From: Microtetraspora glauca
Lineage (GTDB): Bacteria; Actinomycetota; Actinomycetes; Streptosporangiales; Streptosporangiaceae
Direction of reading: 5' to 3'
Length of the DNA: 64,000 bases
Assembly: GCA_001570385.1 (NCBI GenBank)
Contig: BBYL01000008.1
Span: forward strand, 410,504-474,503
Part shown: positions 7,634-17,822 of the stretch, piece by piece
Position numbering within the stretch: position 1 is the stretch's first letter
Layout of the letters: each line of letters opens with the position of its first letter
Program-made: the position numbers and the translations under genes
The notes under the pieces: model-generated
The model's input: only the letters and a program-made list of their open reading frames with translations
Told to the model about the DNA's origin: nothing
The model's database searches: none

Positions 7634-8353
7634 GTCCGGGGCTATGCCGAGTGCATCAAGTATCCCGATAATGGCGCGCCATCAGTGGCTGACGGTTCGA
7701 CCAAGACGCCAGTGACGCCGAGATGGCGGCCGAGTACCGGGTGCCGCAGATATCGCCGAACGGGTGGCGTCACGTCTACACAGCGGCCGGCGGGCTGGCG
7801 CTGGGGCGCGGAAGGGCCAGCTGGTGAGCTCCCGACGCGCAACTGGCGGTCCTGGGCCGAGCTTGAGGTCGGGCTGGCCGCTCCGGCCGACGCGATCGGT
7901 CCTGGACTCTGAGCCGGATCGCGAAAGCGGTCAACACAAGGTTCCGGGCGTCCTGCAGTTGGGCAGTATGCGTTACTGCTGCACCGGCTCAACTGAAGCT
8001 GGTAGGCCCCCCGCCCCACGGGCCGCCGAACGTGGATGGAGACCGCGGTTGCCCCATCGAAGGACGAGCAAGCAGTGGCTGCGTCCACGGAAGTGGTGTG
8101 AGAGTTTCCGCTGGTAGGGCTGCGGCGAGTTGGGAGCGTGGCTGTGCTTCGAAGACGAAAAACTTGAGGTGCCCCAAGGGGCGAACCTGGAAGCGACGCG
8201 GCAGGACCTCGCTGGTGGCGGTGCCAGCACGCAGTAGCGGCCGCATCTCCGTTGACGGAAACCAGCAACGTGCCATGCCCAAATAAGGTCAGACAATCAC
8301 CGATTTCGCATTCTACTGCAAATAAATGTACACATGCTCACCGAAAGCTTCAA
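7634..8353. other. Non-coding or decayed region
   Basis: No intact gene is convincing. A short plus-strand stretch near 7720 reads MAAEYRVPQISPNGWRHVYT. Near 7935 a frame gives KVPGVLQLG, which faintly recalls the VPGLLQTE motif of DUF5753 regulators but is broken by frame changes. From about 8280 composition becomes more AT-rich toward the lipoprotein gene. Confidence 0.35.
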
Positions 8354-8902
8354 CTAATTGATGTCAACCCCATTCTTGCAGTTACCTCCGTGCGGCGAGA
8401 AGGAGATCTGGATCCAATAGGTCTTTTCGCTCGGATTCCTTTCGACATCGTATGACCAGTAGTCGAAACCCAATTGGAGATCCGCGACAAAGTCGCCCAG
8501 ATCCTTTGAGTAGCAGCTATCCGAGGGCCACTTCTCCGTTACCCCCGTTCTCTTTACAAGCTTCTTGGTTCCATCTTTGGTCATGCGCCATCCTGACGCT
8601 TCAGCTTCTCTGGCATAGTGATCGAATACCTTGAATGGTGACTGCTCAAACCGATATCGACGCCCTAACTCCGCTATCTCATTGTCGTCATCGCACGCCG
8701 GGGAGAAATATTCCTCGGTGATCGGGGTGGCGTCTGCCGGCTCCTTATTCAATATAGTCTCACTACGCGCGCGAGTGGCCATTCCGCTGGTCGGATCATT
8801 TAAGCAATCCAAACCCGTAGCGTGCATGACTCCTGAGCACGCGACTGTTGTCGTTGCGAGCAGGCTCACAGCGGCAGACAGGATGACGGTACGATAAATC
8901 AA
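8354..8902 (-). CDS. Putative lipoprotein, candidate immunity protein of the RHS toxin
   Basis: Directly downstream of the RHS toxin gene on the same strand. The N-terminus has a hydrophobic signal helix (YRTVILSAAVSLLATTTVAC) ending in a lipobox-like TVAC, so the mature protein would be anchored by lipid at the cell surface. The mature part has several Cys (LDCLND, PACDDDNE, SDSCYS, GGNCKN). GC content is lower than average, like the toxin tip. The start is uncertain: TTG 8902 gives a normal signal peptide but no good ribosome binding site. The frame is open to 9055, overlapping the toxin's 3' end, with ATG at 9013 as an alternative. Immunity function is inferred from position and location only. 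Confidence 0.65.
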   Translation of the reverse strand: MIYRTVILSAAVSLLATTTVACSGVMHATGLDCLNDPTSGMATRARSETILNKEPADATPITEEYFSPACDDDNEIAELGRRYRFEQSPFKVFDHYAREAEASGWRMTKDGTKKLVKRTGVTEKWPSDSCYSKDLGDFVADLQLGFDYWSYDVERNPSEKTYWIQISFSPHGGNCKNGVDIN

Positions 8903-8933
8903 CGACCGGAATTTCGTTTGCCCACCACGACCC

Positions 8934-11900
8934 CTACGTGTACGGCAGGGCTCCCTCCTTGCATCCCGATTTTCCTCCGATAGCACCTTGATAGGGACTC
9001 TGCGGGCATTCATGAACCGGCCACGCCGGGTATCCTTGCATCTTCCAGATACCATATCCAGCCTCCAGATTCTTCCAGAACTTACTCTGATCGCTGAAGT
9101 ACATCGACCTCAGCTGGTAATTGCGGGAGTAAGAGAGCACCCAATTAGCTCCAGCCTCATTGGCTTTCCAGTCTTGCATGCTGTCCGGCGTTCCCTCTTC
9201 GCCCCACTCGTGAACGGCCAGGAATTCCCAACTCCACTTCTTGTCAAAGAGAACGACCAAAGCCGACGAGAGCAGGAAGTGTCGCTTACGTCCGTCGCCA
9301 TGAGTCTTACTGTCAGGGACAAATGGACTCGTCCCCGACCTCTTATATGATTGAATAACGATATTTGCAATCATGGTGCATTGCTTAAGCCCCCGAGCCA
9401 TGCACATTTTTCCATTCTGGAGGTTCTTCAATATCTTGCCCCAGACAGATACACCTTTACCTTTCTTTAACTCGGTAAATCCTCCCTTGATTCCCTTACT
9501 CCCCTTTTCTTCGGCGTCCTTCCATCCCTTTTTGACCGCTCGCATCACCTCCCAAACAAGTTCTAGATCATTGTCATCCATATACACGTTGTATACTTCA
9601 TTCATATATTGTTCGCGGAGCTGCTTGCTTTCCTCCCAGTAGCCTCTCGGTGCGGGCCTTCCATTCGGCATATAGCCGATCCTCTTTGCTTCCCTGTCAA
9701 CGAGCTGCGGCTGTTGCTGCTGAAATTCGGGGGATGCCATATAGGCGGTCCACCACTGAGCGTGCGAGTCGGTCTCGTGACAAGTGCCGCCCGAGCATAT
9801 GTAACCGGCCATGTACGTGTCACCTGGGGACACGACTATCTCCTGTACTGACTGTCCAGGATCGGTTGGGACTTCCCACCAATGGCCGGTCGGGTCAACA
9901 CGATTAAGCGGAGAACCGCCTGCGTAGACGTAACGGTTGGCCTGAATGGAAGGAACGGGCTCCAGATTCCAGGTATCACGTGAGGCGAACGCTCCAGTGC
10001 CGGGTTCGTACCACCGGGCCGCCATGTTGACCTTGCCGCTTTCCGTGTCGGTGTAACCGCCCTGGTAACCAAGGTAATCAGCCACACCGGCGCGGGCGGT
10101 GACCTCACCAAACGGGCTGTAGGCGGCAGACCGGGCGAGTTCGGTGCCCTCGGCAGTGAGAGTACCGACGAGATCGCCGTGTAGGTCGCTGAAAGCAAGT
10201 TCGGCGCCACCACCGGCGTTCAGGCTAAGCAGGCGTCCAAGGGCGTCGCGCCCGAATGAGGCCTTCTTCACGCCGACCTGGTCCGTGACGGCGACCAGAT
10301 CATTCGTGAGTCCGTCGTAGGAGAACCTCTCCTGCGCTGCGCCCTGGGTTCGACTGGTCATCCGGTCCAGAGCGTCGTAGCCGAACTGAACGCTGCCGTC
10401 CTGAGTGAGGCGGTCGAACGCGTCGAACTTCATGGTCGTGGCATTGCCGCCCGTGGTCTTTCCCGCAAGGGTGCCGCGGGCAGTGTAGGTATATGTGCTG
10501 CCATCACCGGACAGCAGTCGGTTGCGCTCGTCGTAGGTGTAGGTCTTGTCACCAGCGCGGACCCTGTTGCCGGCGGCGTCCCAGGCGTAGTCGGTCTTCT
10601 GTCCGTCAGGAGCCGTCCACGATGTGAGCTTGCCCGACCAGTCGTAGGCGTAAGTGTTGGCACCCGCGCCTGCGGTACCGACCGTTGTCTTGGAGGTCAT
10701 GTTGCCATCGAGGTCGTACCCATAACGCAGGGACGCGATCTCCGATCCTGCAGCCGTCTTCAGTTCGTCTGAAGTTCGGCGGCTTAACGAGTCGTAGGTG
10801 AAGGTGCGGCGGGCTCCGTTCGCGCCGTAGCCCATGCTGGTGAGACGGGAGGCACTGTCGTAGCCGTAACTGATTGTGGCCCCGGTTACCGGGTCTGTGG
10901 TTTCCGCGAGTCGGTCGTCGCCATCCCAGGTCAAGGCCGCAGTGCCCGCCGCGTCGATACGCTGGGTGAGCCGTCCGTTGGCGTCGTAGGCATAGGCGCT
11001 GATGTCGCCACCCGGGCCTGTGGTCTTGAGGAGGGTGCCTCGATCGTTGTAGCTGAAGCCGAGGTCGTTCGCTTTGATGAGGCGACCCGCCAGGTCATAC
11101 TCGAAGGCCTTCGCCGCAGTAGCGACCTCAGCACCGCTTCCGGTCTGCTTGGTCAGCCGGTTCAGCTCATCGAATACCTGGTCGATACGGACGCCCCCAG
11201 GGGCAATGCTAGCGACGGGGTTCTCAGCGCCATCGTAAAGCGTCGTCCATGTCCGGTCGTTGAGCCCAGGATGCGCGGCTGTGGAAGGCTCGATGATCAA
11301 CTCGACCAGACCGAGGCTGTTGTAGGTCGTGATGGTGGAGTTTCCGCGCCCGTCAGTGAGACGCGTGCGGGATCCGGCGGCGTCGTAGCCGAAGCTGGTG
11401 GTGATGATCTCGTCGGCCGACACGGGTTCTTCGAGTTCGATCAGGTTGTTGGCCGCGTCGAACTTCTGACGGACCGCATGGCCTTCCGGCGTCGTCTGGC
11501 TGATCACGTTACCCGCGAGGTCGTACGCCATGCTCTGGGTACGCAGCAGCCTCCCATCGGAGTCGTACTCCTTGAGCGTCGTTTTCCGTCCGGCCAGGTC
11601 ATATTCCGTTGCCGTGCTCGTGCCGAGCGGGGTTGTGACCTTCGCTATGCGGCTGGCCAGGTCGTAGCCGTACCTGCTCACGTTGCCGAGCGGGTCGGTT
11701 TCGGCGACCAGCGCCCCGGAGGCGTCATAGGAGCGCGTGGTGACGTCGCCAACGGGGCGAGTCCTTTTCGTGGGCCGGCCCGCGTTGTCGTACTCCAGTC
11801 GGGTGACGTATGCGGCCGTGGTCGGCCGACGCTCGATCGTCGTCTGTGTGATCTTGCGGCCGAGGTCGTCGTACGTGGCTTCGATGCGGGCGCCCGTCGG

Positions 11901-14900
11901 ATCCGTCTGCGAAAGGATCTCTCCGGCCAGGTCGTAGGTGTAGGTCCACCGGCCGGGGTCGGCGCTGCCGATCTTGGGTTCAGTGACCTGGATACGTCGG
12001 CCGAGCCCATCGTAGGCCGCAGTCGTGACTTTGCCGCGTTCGTCGGTCACGCAGATCTGCTGTCCCGCGGCGTCGTAACCGTAGGTCACGGTCGGGGTGA
12101 CGGCGGTTCCGCCTGGGGGTGTATAGGCGGGTTTGGCCTGGGAGATCACCCGTCCGGCGCGGTCGTGTGTCGTGGTGGTCAGACGTCCCTCGGCGTCCTG
12201 AATGTGGGTGAGTTCGCCGTGCGTGTTGTAGCCGACCCTGCTGGTGGGCCGGGTGGTCGTGGGCGCGGCGCCATCACGTTCTACTTTTACCGAAGGGTCG
12301 AGGGACTCGACCGGCCGTCCGGCCAGGTCGTAGCGGATCGTGGTGGTGTAGTCGGCGGCGGTGGCGCCAGAGGCGTTCCCACGGGGGTCCGTGATGCCGG
12401 TGACCAGGCCGCGGTCGTCGACGGTGAAGGTGGTGACAAGGTCCTCACCGTCGTTGTGGACCTTCTCGCGTATGGGCTTGTCGAGCTCGTTGTAGGCGTA
12501 CTCCGTGATCTCCGTCCTGCTGACGCCGTCCGCGGTCTTGCTGACCTTGGTGACGTTGTCGTTGGCGTCGTACGCATACGAGGTCGTGCGGCCGAGTTTC
12601 GCGGGGTCGAGTGTCTCGGAGGTGAGGCGGCCGGCCGCGTCGTAGGCGCGGTCGACCCGGGTGAGGCCTCCGTCGGTGATCTGCTTGGTCAGGTTGCCGG
12701 CGGCGTCGTAGGTGTTGTCTTCGAGCACCACGTTCTTTGGAGTGGTCGAGCCGTTGAGCTTGGCGTCCTTGGCGATCGTCTGGGCGCGTCGATCGTCGCC
12801 ATAGTAGGTGAACGCTGTGGTGCGCCCCATGGCGTCGGTTTCGGACGCCATGCGTCCGTCGGGGTCGTAGGCGTAGGACACGATCACCACGTCGGCGGCC
12901 GACTGTGGCGCGACCGGGCTTCCCGTCCAGCCGACCAGAGTGGTCGTGGACAACTCGTCACGAGCCGTGTACGCGTACTTGTATGTGGTCCCGCGCTCGT
13001 CGGTGTAACCGGTCCTGCGGCCCTTGTTGTCATAGGTGTACTTCTGCAGGCCGCCCTCGGGGCCGGTGATGGAGGCGAGACGGCCCTGGTCGTCATAGGT
13101 GTAGGTCGTCGTCCGGGCAGGGTCCCCGCCGGTGAAATCGGCGGAGACCTCGGTGAGCGTGTTGCCGTCGGCGTCGTAAGTGGTGCGCTTCTCGCGGGTG
13201 TGTGTCACCGAGGTGAGGTCGTTCTTGACCCCGGGTTCGGTCACGCGAGCAAGCCGACCGACCGCGTCGTATCCGTAGGTGGTGGTCACCCCGTCGGGGG
13301 TCGCAGAGGAGACGTTCGTCTTAGCCGAGATCCTGCCGACCGCGTCATAGGCGATGCTCATCGCCGCGCCGGACGGCTGTGTCACCTTGGCGACGTCACC
13401 GGCGGCCGTGTAGGCGAAGGTGGTCCGATTGCCGTTGCGGTCGGTCTGGGTCTTCAGCAGTCCCGCCGGTACGGTGCCGCCGCCTTCGGCGGCTTCGGTG
13501 CTGTCGGTGTAGGTCCACTCGGCCGACCTGCCTGAGGGGAAGTCGCTGGTGGCGGGGCTGGTCTGCTTGGTCTTCGCCCCGAACTGATCGTAGCTGATCG
13601 TCGTGAGGTAGGTGTCGTCCGTGGCGCCGGAGGAGCGGGCGTCCCGGTATTCGATCACCTGGTCATTGCGGGGGTCGAACAGGTTGTCGCCGTCCACGTG
13701 GTAGGCGTAGTACTCCGTCGCACAGTCGGCGCTGGCCCTGCAGACGCTCTTCGCGAGCAGGTTGCCGCGCCCGTCGTAGGCGAACTCGTCGGTGTTGCCG
13801 TTCCGGTCGGTGACCTTCCCGGGGAAGCCACCGGTGTCATAGGTGTAGCTGGTGGTCTTGCCGAGCTGGTCGGTCCAGGAGATGGGCCGGTCGTCTCGGG
13901 AGGTGTCGCTGGCGTAGGTCATCGTCCCGTTGCGGGGGTCGGTCACGGTGATGGTGGCGATGCTCGTGCCCGTGGCGTCCTTGGTGTATGCGGGCGCTGA
14001 CAGCTTCCACAGACCGCCGTTGGCGTCGGTGCTGGTCAGCAGACGTCCACCGTCGGCCGCGTAGGTGTTGACCACGGCGACGCGCCCCGATGGCCGGGTG
14101 ACCTTCGTGAGCTGGTGGCGTGTCAGCCGAGTCCGGTATCGGCTTGCGATCTCCTCCGGGCGCAGCGGCTTGCCGTAAACGGCGACCTCGTCGATGGCGC
14201 CGGCGAAGGGGAACGGGGCGCTGGAGCTCACCGTGCCGGGCCAGCTTGAGGAGCCGAATCCGTAGCCGATCCTGGCGTCCCACTGCCCGAGGTTGGTGAT
14301 CTGCTTGGCAATGGAGCCGATCGCCTGCCCGTCCAGGTAGAGGGTCTGGGTGGTCTTGGCTCCTGAGAGCACCACGTGATGCCAGGCGTCGTCGTTCACG
14401 GTGCCAGTGGAGGTGATGGGAGCCGCGGTCCCGGTCCAGAACTGGCCGCGGAGCTTTCCGTCCGTGCCCACGTAGATCGCGGGCGTGTACAGGGAAGGCG
14501 CGTTGGTGGCGGAGTTCTGGTAGCCGAAGATCGTTCCTGACTTCGTGGTCTTGAACCACGCCTCGATGGTCACATCACCGCCGAGACCGCTGACCACGCT
14601 CGCCGGGAGGGAGACGTACGCCGAGTTGGCCGTGCCCTTGAACGTCATGGCCGCGTCGCCGGAGCCGGCCAGCGGAGATCCTGTGCCACCGGTCGCGTCG
14701 GCGGTGCCACCGGCGATCTTCCCGTTCCCGACCCCGGAGACATCCCCGAAGAAGTTGGAGATCAGGCTGCCGAGGCCGGTGCCGGTCTCGTTCAGCCGCC
14801 AGTACCCGACCGGCCTGGTGTCCTGGACCCTGCTGCGGTACTGGGAGTCGTCGTTGTATTCGTAACGAGTGCAGGCGCTGCCGGAGGACGGCGGGCACAC

Positions 14901-17822
14901 CTTGACCAGGTGGTCACCGTCGTAGGCATACGTCCAGGTGATCGGGGCGCCGTCCACGGGGTCGCTGGCGACGCCGGTCACGTGACCGCCGCTCCAGGTG
15001 AAGGTCAGCGACCGGCCACCGGTCCCGGTGACCTTGGCCAGTTTCCCGTCTGTGCCGTACTGCAGGGTCTGGGTGCGGCCGCGGTTGTCGGTCACCTTCA
15101 GCAGGCGGCCGGAGGCGTCGAACCAGTAGGAGGTGGAGGCCTTGTCCATCAGCCGCCAGCCGCCACCGCTCTGGGTGGCCAGCGTCGCGTACGTTCCGGC
15201 CGGTGAGGCGTAGGTGCCGTCGCCCTTGGCCGCGAACCGCCACTGCCGACCATCCGGATAGGTGACCAACACGGTGGAGGTCAGCGGCTCGTTCTCCAGC
15301 CGGGTGTCCCAGCGAGTGGTCCAGCCGGCTCCGAATGCGCCGTCGCTGCGCGGGTCAAGGCTGTTGTAGGTGCGAACCACCGACAGCGGCGGTCCGGCCG
15401 AGGCGACCACGAGATCGGTCTCGGTGCGGGTGTAGTTGCCGCTGACGTGGTCGAACTCTCGACCGCCGGTGCCGGACGCGAGCTGGGCGTTGATCGACGC
15501 CTGCTCGGGGACGGTGGTGAAGCTCCGCCACGAGGACGTCGCAGTCGCCGCGCTGGTTGCTGCCTGCGCGTACCACCAGTAGGTCTTGCCCCACTGCAGT
15601 TTCCCGGACGGGACGGTCCAGGCGCCCTTGACCCACGTGGAGGACTCACACCAGGTCCAGTTGTCCTTCGGGCCCGCGCACAACTGGTACCAGTAGGAGG
15701 TCGCCGCCTCACCGGGCACCTGCGCATAGGCGGACAGGGCCGGGGTGAGCGAGCCAGCCTGACTGTTGTCGTACGGGGAGAAGCTCTGGAAGGAGACGGC
15801 GGTCAACGCCATCGACGTCACCTGAGCCGTCTGCCACGCCGACCACGCCGAATACGCGGAGCCGTCATACGCCCGCGCGCGGTACTGAATCGTCTGTCCG
15901 TCCAACAACTTGCCCGCGGGAACGGCCACGGTGGCCTTACCACCCGAGGCGATGCCGCTGGCGGTGCCGCTCCACACGACTGTGCTGCCCACCTGCACCT
16001 GGAACTCACCGGACAGCGAGCCGCCGTCCGCATCGGAAAGCACCGCCGACAACACCGGCGTCAACGAGGTGACTACACCGCCGGTCTCGGCCGTCAGCGT
16101 CGGCGAGACCGTCGGAGTCCCCACCGTCGGCGCGCTGTTCGGCAGGCTGTACGTCAGCGTCAGCTTCGGTGGTACTCCCGACTCGGCTGAATAGATCAGA
16201 CACGAGAAGCAGTCGGTGAGCGCGAACCCGTAGTTGGCCGCTCCGGATGCCCAAGCCTGGGCGATGGTGGTGACGTTCACGTTGACCTGGGCGGCCCCGT
16301 TCGCGTATGCCTCTCCGGTGCTGGTGTACGTGGGCTTGGTGTTCCACGTCGTTCCGGCTCCCCACGATGAAGTCACCCTGCTGATCGTCGCATCGATGCT
16401 TTTGAGGCTGCTGTTGTAGTCGTGGGTGAGGCTGAGCGTTGCGTTCGTGACTGTCGTACCAGTCAACGAAGGCGTGTTGAAATTGATGAACGCTCTAGCT
16501 TCCTCGCCAAAGCCGGCGTTAGCCACATACAGCAACGTCGAACCACTGTAGGAGGACGACGGTGAACTGCTGATGACATAGGTGTCCGTGCTCGGAGACA
16601 ACGTCACCGCAGGGTCGACTCTCACCGGGTAGACCGTGTCCGGGTCCTTCAGGAATTCGGGGTCCGGTGTGAGTACGAGCGTCTGGCGTCCGCTTTCCGT
16701 GACGATCCGCGTGTCGATCTTGCCTGTCGCCGGGACCCGCCGTTCTTGAATTCGAGCTGCTGGCGTTGCGCCGGGCGACGGCGAAGCCGATCCCGATGTC
16801 ACGGTCGCGCCGTACATGACCGGTTCAGGCGCCGAGGCGATGACCTTGTCCTGCTCAGAGGTCACGGCCAACCCGCCGGCGGGGGTAGTGCCGAGCGTCA
16901 CTCCCTCGGTCTCCACGCCCAGCTTGATTTCTACCGGGGTATTCGGGCGCTCGCGCAGGACTATGTCCTCGGAGAACCCGTCGGGCAGCATGGTGACAAC
17001 CAGGTCGGCGCCTTCGCCCGCAGCGTCGACGTATGTGGCCGTGTTGCCGTTCACAACTGGCTTCGGCAGGGCTGTCGGCCAGGTCAGCGCCAGTGATTCA
17101 CCCTTGCCCTTGGTGAACTTGACCAGAGGCTTGTCCGAGCCTCCTGCGGAGAACTCCACATCGGCCTTGGCCGCCTTCGGCTTGAGTGCTCCGTCGCCCT
17201 CAACCAGCGAGGTGTCAACCGCAACCCACTTGCCGTCCCGCTTCACCCGGTCGACCGCGCCGGTGACCTCTGTCGTGAAAGTGCCGTCACTGTTGGCGTA
17301 GGTGAGCGAGGACTCGGTCATTTCGCTGTCGATCAGCACTCGGGAACCAGTGCGCTTCGCGGTCTCCACAGCGGCGTCTCGGTCCGAAGGGGCGGCGCCA
17401 CCATTAGTAGTGTCCCCCTCCGTCTCCTTCGGAGGCGTCAACTCCTCGGGCAAGGGAGGAGGCGACTCGAGGCCGCCCTCGGCCGGCTCATCAGATGTCT
17501 TGTGCCGCTTTTCGAGCGGCAGACTTCCCTTCGGCCGTTCAGGCTTCCCGCCCGGCGATTCGGACGGCTCCGCCTGCGCAGCAGAGGAGTCAACAAGATG
17601 CGGGAGCCCCTCAACGGTGCCGGACTGTTGAACCGGCAACGTGTCAGTGGAACCCGCTGTTGAGCCTGACAGAGAAAGCGTTACCAGCCCCGATTTTGCC
17701 GCAGCAGGAAATGCCGGGATCTGTAAGAGACCGGGCAGGATGGCTACGACAGCCGCCAGTCCCGTCCGTGTCAACCACCGGCTAGGCCCAACATTGCCCA
17801 GCCCAAAACGACTCCGACGCAT
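8934..17822 (-). CDS. Secreted RHS/YD-repeat polymorphic toxin, 2962 aa
   Basis: Start chosen at ATG 17822 (MRRSRFGLGNVG), which yields a signal peptide (RTGLAAVVAILPGLLQIPAF) and has a GGGG-type ribosome binding site. In order: signal ~1-45; Pro/Glu-rich linker; DNRLRE-like beta domain ~400-560 (STDTYVISSS, ARAFINFNTP); fibronectin-like segment; DUF6531-type entry to the barrel ~785-830 (GNYTRTETDLVVASAGPPLS); a LamG-like domain ~1060-1190 (VTIEAWFKTT, DDAWHHVVLSG); then dozens of YD repeats (YDAAGRLT type). The RHS core closes near 2590-2645 (MAARWYEPGTGAFASRDTWN, DPTGHWW). The last ~315 residues differ in composition and form the toxin tip. That tip holds RKRHFLLSSALVV, FLAVHEWGEE and DWKANEAGANW, a conserved His-Glu/Asn arrangement. 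It is similar in pattern to DUF6973-like tips, but unproven. Confidence 0.93.
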   Translation of the reverse strand: MRRSRFGLGNVGPSRWLTRTGLAAVVAILPGLLQIPAFPAAAKSGLVTLSLSGSTAGSTDTLPVQQSGTVEGLPHLVDSSAAQAEPSESPGGKPERPKGSLPLEKRHKTSDEPAEGGLESPPPLPEELTPPKETEGDTTNGGAAPSDRDAAVETAKRTGSRVLIDSEMTESSLTYANSDGTFTTEVTGAVDRVKRDGKWVAVDTSLVEGDGALKPKAAKADVEFSAGGSDKPLVKFTKGKGESLALTWPTALPKPVVNGNTATYVDAAGEGADLVVTMLPDGFSEDIVLRERPNTPVEIKLGVETEGVTLGTTPAGGLAVTSEQDKVIASAPEPVMYGATVTSGSASPSPGATPAARIQERRVPATGKIDTRIVTESGRQTLVLTPDPEFLKDPDTVYPVRVDPAVTLSPSTDTYVISSSPSSSYSGSTLLYVANAGFGEEARAFINFNTPSLTGTTVTNATLSLTHDYNSSLKSIDATISRVTSSWGAGTTWNTKPTYTSTGEAYANGAAQVNVNVTTIAQAWASGAANYGFALTDCFSCLIYSAESGVPPKLTLTYSLPNSAPTVGTPTVSPTLTAETGGVVTSLTPVLSAVLSDADGGSLSGEFQVQVGSTVVWSGTASGIASGGKATVAVPAGKLLDGQTIQYRARAYDGSAYSAWSAWQTAQVTSMALTAVSFQSFSPYDNSQAGSLTPALSAYAQVPGEAATSYWYQLCAGPKDNWTWCESSTWVKGAWTVPSGKLQWGKTYWWYAQAATSAATATSSWRSFTTVPEQASINAQLASGTGGREFDHVSGNYTRTETDLVVASAGPPLSVVRTYNSLDPRSDGAFGAGWTTRWDTRLENEPLTSTVLVTYPDGRQWRFAAKGDGTYASPAGTYATLATQSGGGWRLMDKASTSYWFDASGRLLKVTDNRGRTQTLQYGTDGKLAKVTGTGGRSLTFTWSGGHVTGVASDPVDGAPITWTYAYDGDHLVKVCPPSSGSACTRYEYNDDSQYRSRVQDTRPVGYWRLNETGTGLGSLISNFFGDVSGVGNGKIAGGTADATGGTGSPLAGSGDAAMTFKGTANSAYVSLPASVVSGLGGDVTIEAWFKTTKSGTIFGYQNSATNAPSLYTPAIYVGTDGKLRGQFWTGTAAPITSTGTVNDDAWHHVVLSGAKTTQTLYLDGQAIGSIAKQITNLGQWDARIGYGFGSSSWPGTVSSSAPFPFAGAIDEVAVYGKPLRPEEIASRYRTRLTRHQLTKVTRPSGRVAVVNTYAADGGRLLTSTDANGGLWKLSAPAYTKDATGTSIATITVTDPRNGTMTYASDTSRDDRPISWTDQLGKTTSYTYDTGGFPGKVTDRNGNTDEFAYDGRGNLLAKSVCRASADCATEYYAYHVDGDNLFDPRNDQVIEYRDARSSGATDDTYLTTISYDQFGAKTKQTSPATSDFPSGRSAEWTYTDSTEAAEGGGTVPAGLLKTQTDRNGNRTTFAYTAAGDVAKVTQPSGAAMSIAYDAVGRISAKTNVSSATPDGVTTTYGYDAVGRLARVTEPGVKNDLTSVTHTREKRTTYDADGNTLTEVSADFTGGDPARTTTYTYDDQGRLASITGPEGGLQKYTYDNKGRRTGYTDERGTTYKYAYTARDELSTTTLVGWTGSPVAPQSAADVVIVSYAYDPDGRMASETDAMGRTTAFTYYGDDRRAQTIAKDAKLNGSTTPKNVVLEDNTYDAAGNLTKQITDGGLTRVDRAYDAAGRLTSETLDPAKLGRTTSYAYDANDNVTKVSKTADGVSRTEITEYAYNELDKPIREKVHNDGEDLVTTFTVDDRGLVTGITDPRGNASGATAADYTTTIRYDLAGRPVESLDPSVKVERDGAAPTTTRPTSRVGYNTHGELTHIQDAEGRLTTTTHDRAGRVISQAKPAYTPPGGTAVTPTVTYGYDAAGQQICVTDERGKVTTAAYDGLGRRIQVTEPKIGSADPGRWTYTYDLAGEILSQTDPTGARIEATYDDLGRKITQTTIERRPTTAAYVTRLEYDNAGRPTKRTRPVGDVTTRSYDASGALVAETDPLGNVSRYGYDLASRIAKVTTPLGTSTATEYDLAGRKTTLKEYDSDGRLLRTQSMAYDLAGNVISQTTPEGHAVRQKFDAANNLIELEEPVSADEIITTSFGYDAAGSRTRLTDGRGNSTITTYNSLGLVELIIEPSTAAHPGLNDRTWTTLYDGAENPVASIAPGGVRIDQVFDELNRLTKQTGSGAEVATAAKAFEYDLAGRLIKANDLGFSYNDRGTLLKTTGPGGDISAYAYDANGRLTQRIDAAGTAALTWDGDDRLAETTDPVTGATISYGYDSASRLTSMGYGANGARRTFTYDSLSRRTSDELKTAAGSEIASLRYGYDLDGNMTSKTTVGTAGAGANTYAYDWSGKLTSWTAPDGQKTDYAWDAAGNRVRAGDKTYTYDERNRLLSGDGSTYTYTARGTLAGKTTGGNATTMKFDAFDRLTQDGSVQFGYDALDRMTSRTQGAAQERFSYDGLTNDLVAVTDQVGVKKASFGRDALGRLLSLNAGGGAELAFSDLHGDLVGTLTAEGTELARSAAYSPFGEVTARAGVADYLGYQGGYTDTESGKVNMAARWYEPGTGAFASRDTWNLEPVPSIQANRYVYAGGSPLNRVDPTGHWWEVPTDPGQSVQEIVVSPGDTYMAGYICSGGTCHETDSHAQWWTAYMASPEFQQQQPQLVDREAKRIGYMPNGRPAPRGYWEESKQLREQYMNEVYNVYMDDNDLELVWEVMRAVKKGWKDAEEKGSKGIKGGFTELKKGKGVSVWGKILKNLQNGKMCMARGLKQCTMIANIVIQSYKRSGTSPFVPDSKTHGDGRKRHFLLSSALVVLFDKKWSWEFLAVHEWGEEGTPDSMQDWKANEAGANWVLSYSRNYQLRSMYFSDQSKFWKNLEAGYGIWKMQGYPAWPVHECPQSPYQGAIGGKSGCKEGALPYT

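Noticed and set aside
7720..7990. Possible DUF5753-type regulator fragment (KVPGVLQLG)
   Set aside because: Only one short motif, broken by frame changes, without an HTH partner.
11271..13535. Plus-strand open frame of 754 codons inside the RHS gene
   Set aside because: Shadow of the YD-repeat coding strand; Gly/Val/Arg-rich with no domain.
9900..14100. Regularly spaced repeats that could suggest a CRISPR or tandem DNA array
   Set aside because: They are degenerate YD repeats within the RHS coding sequence, not identical repeats with spacers. No CRISPR array seen anywhere in the window.
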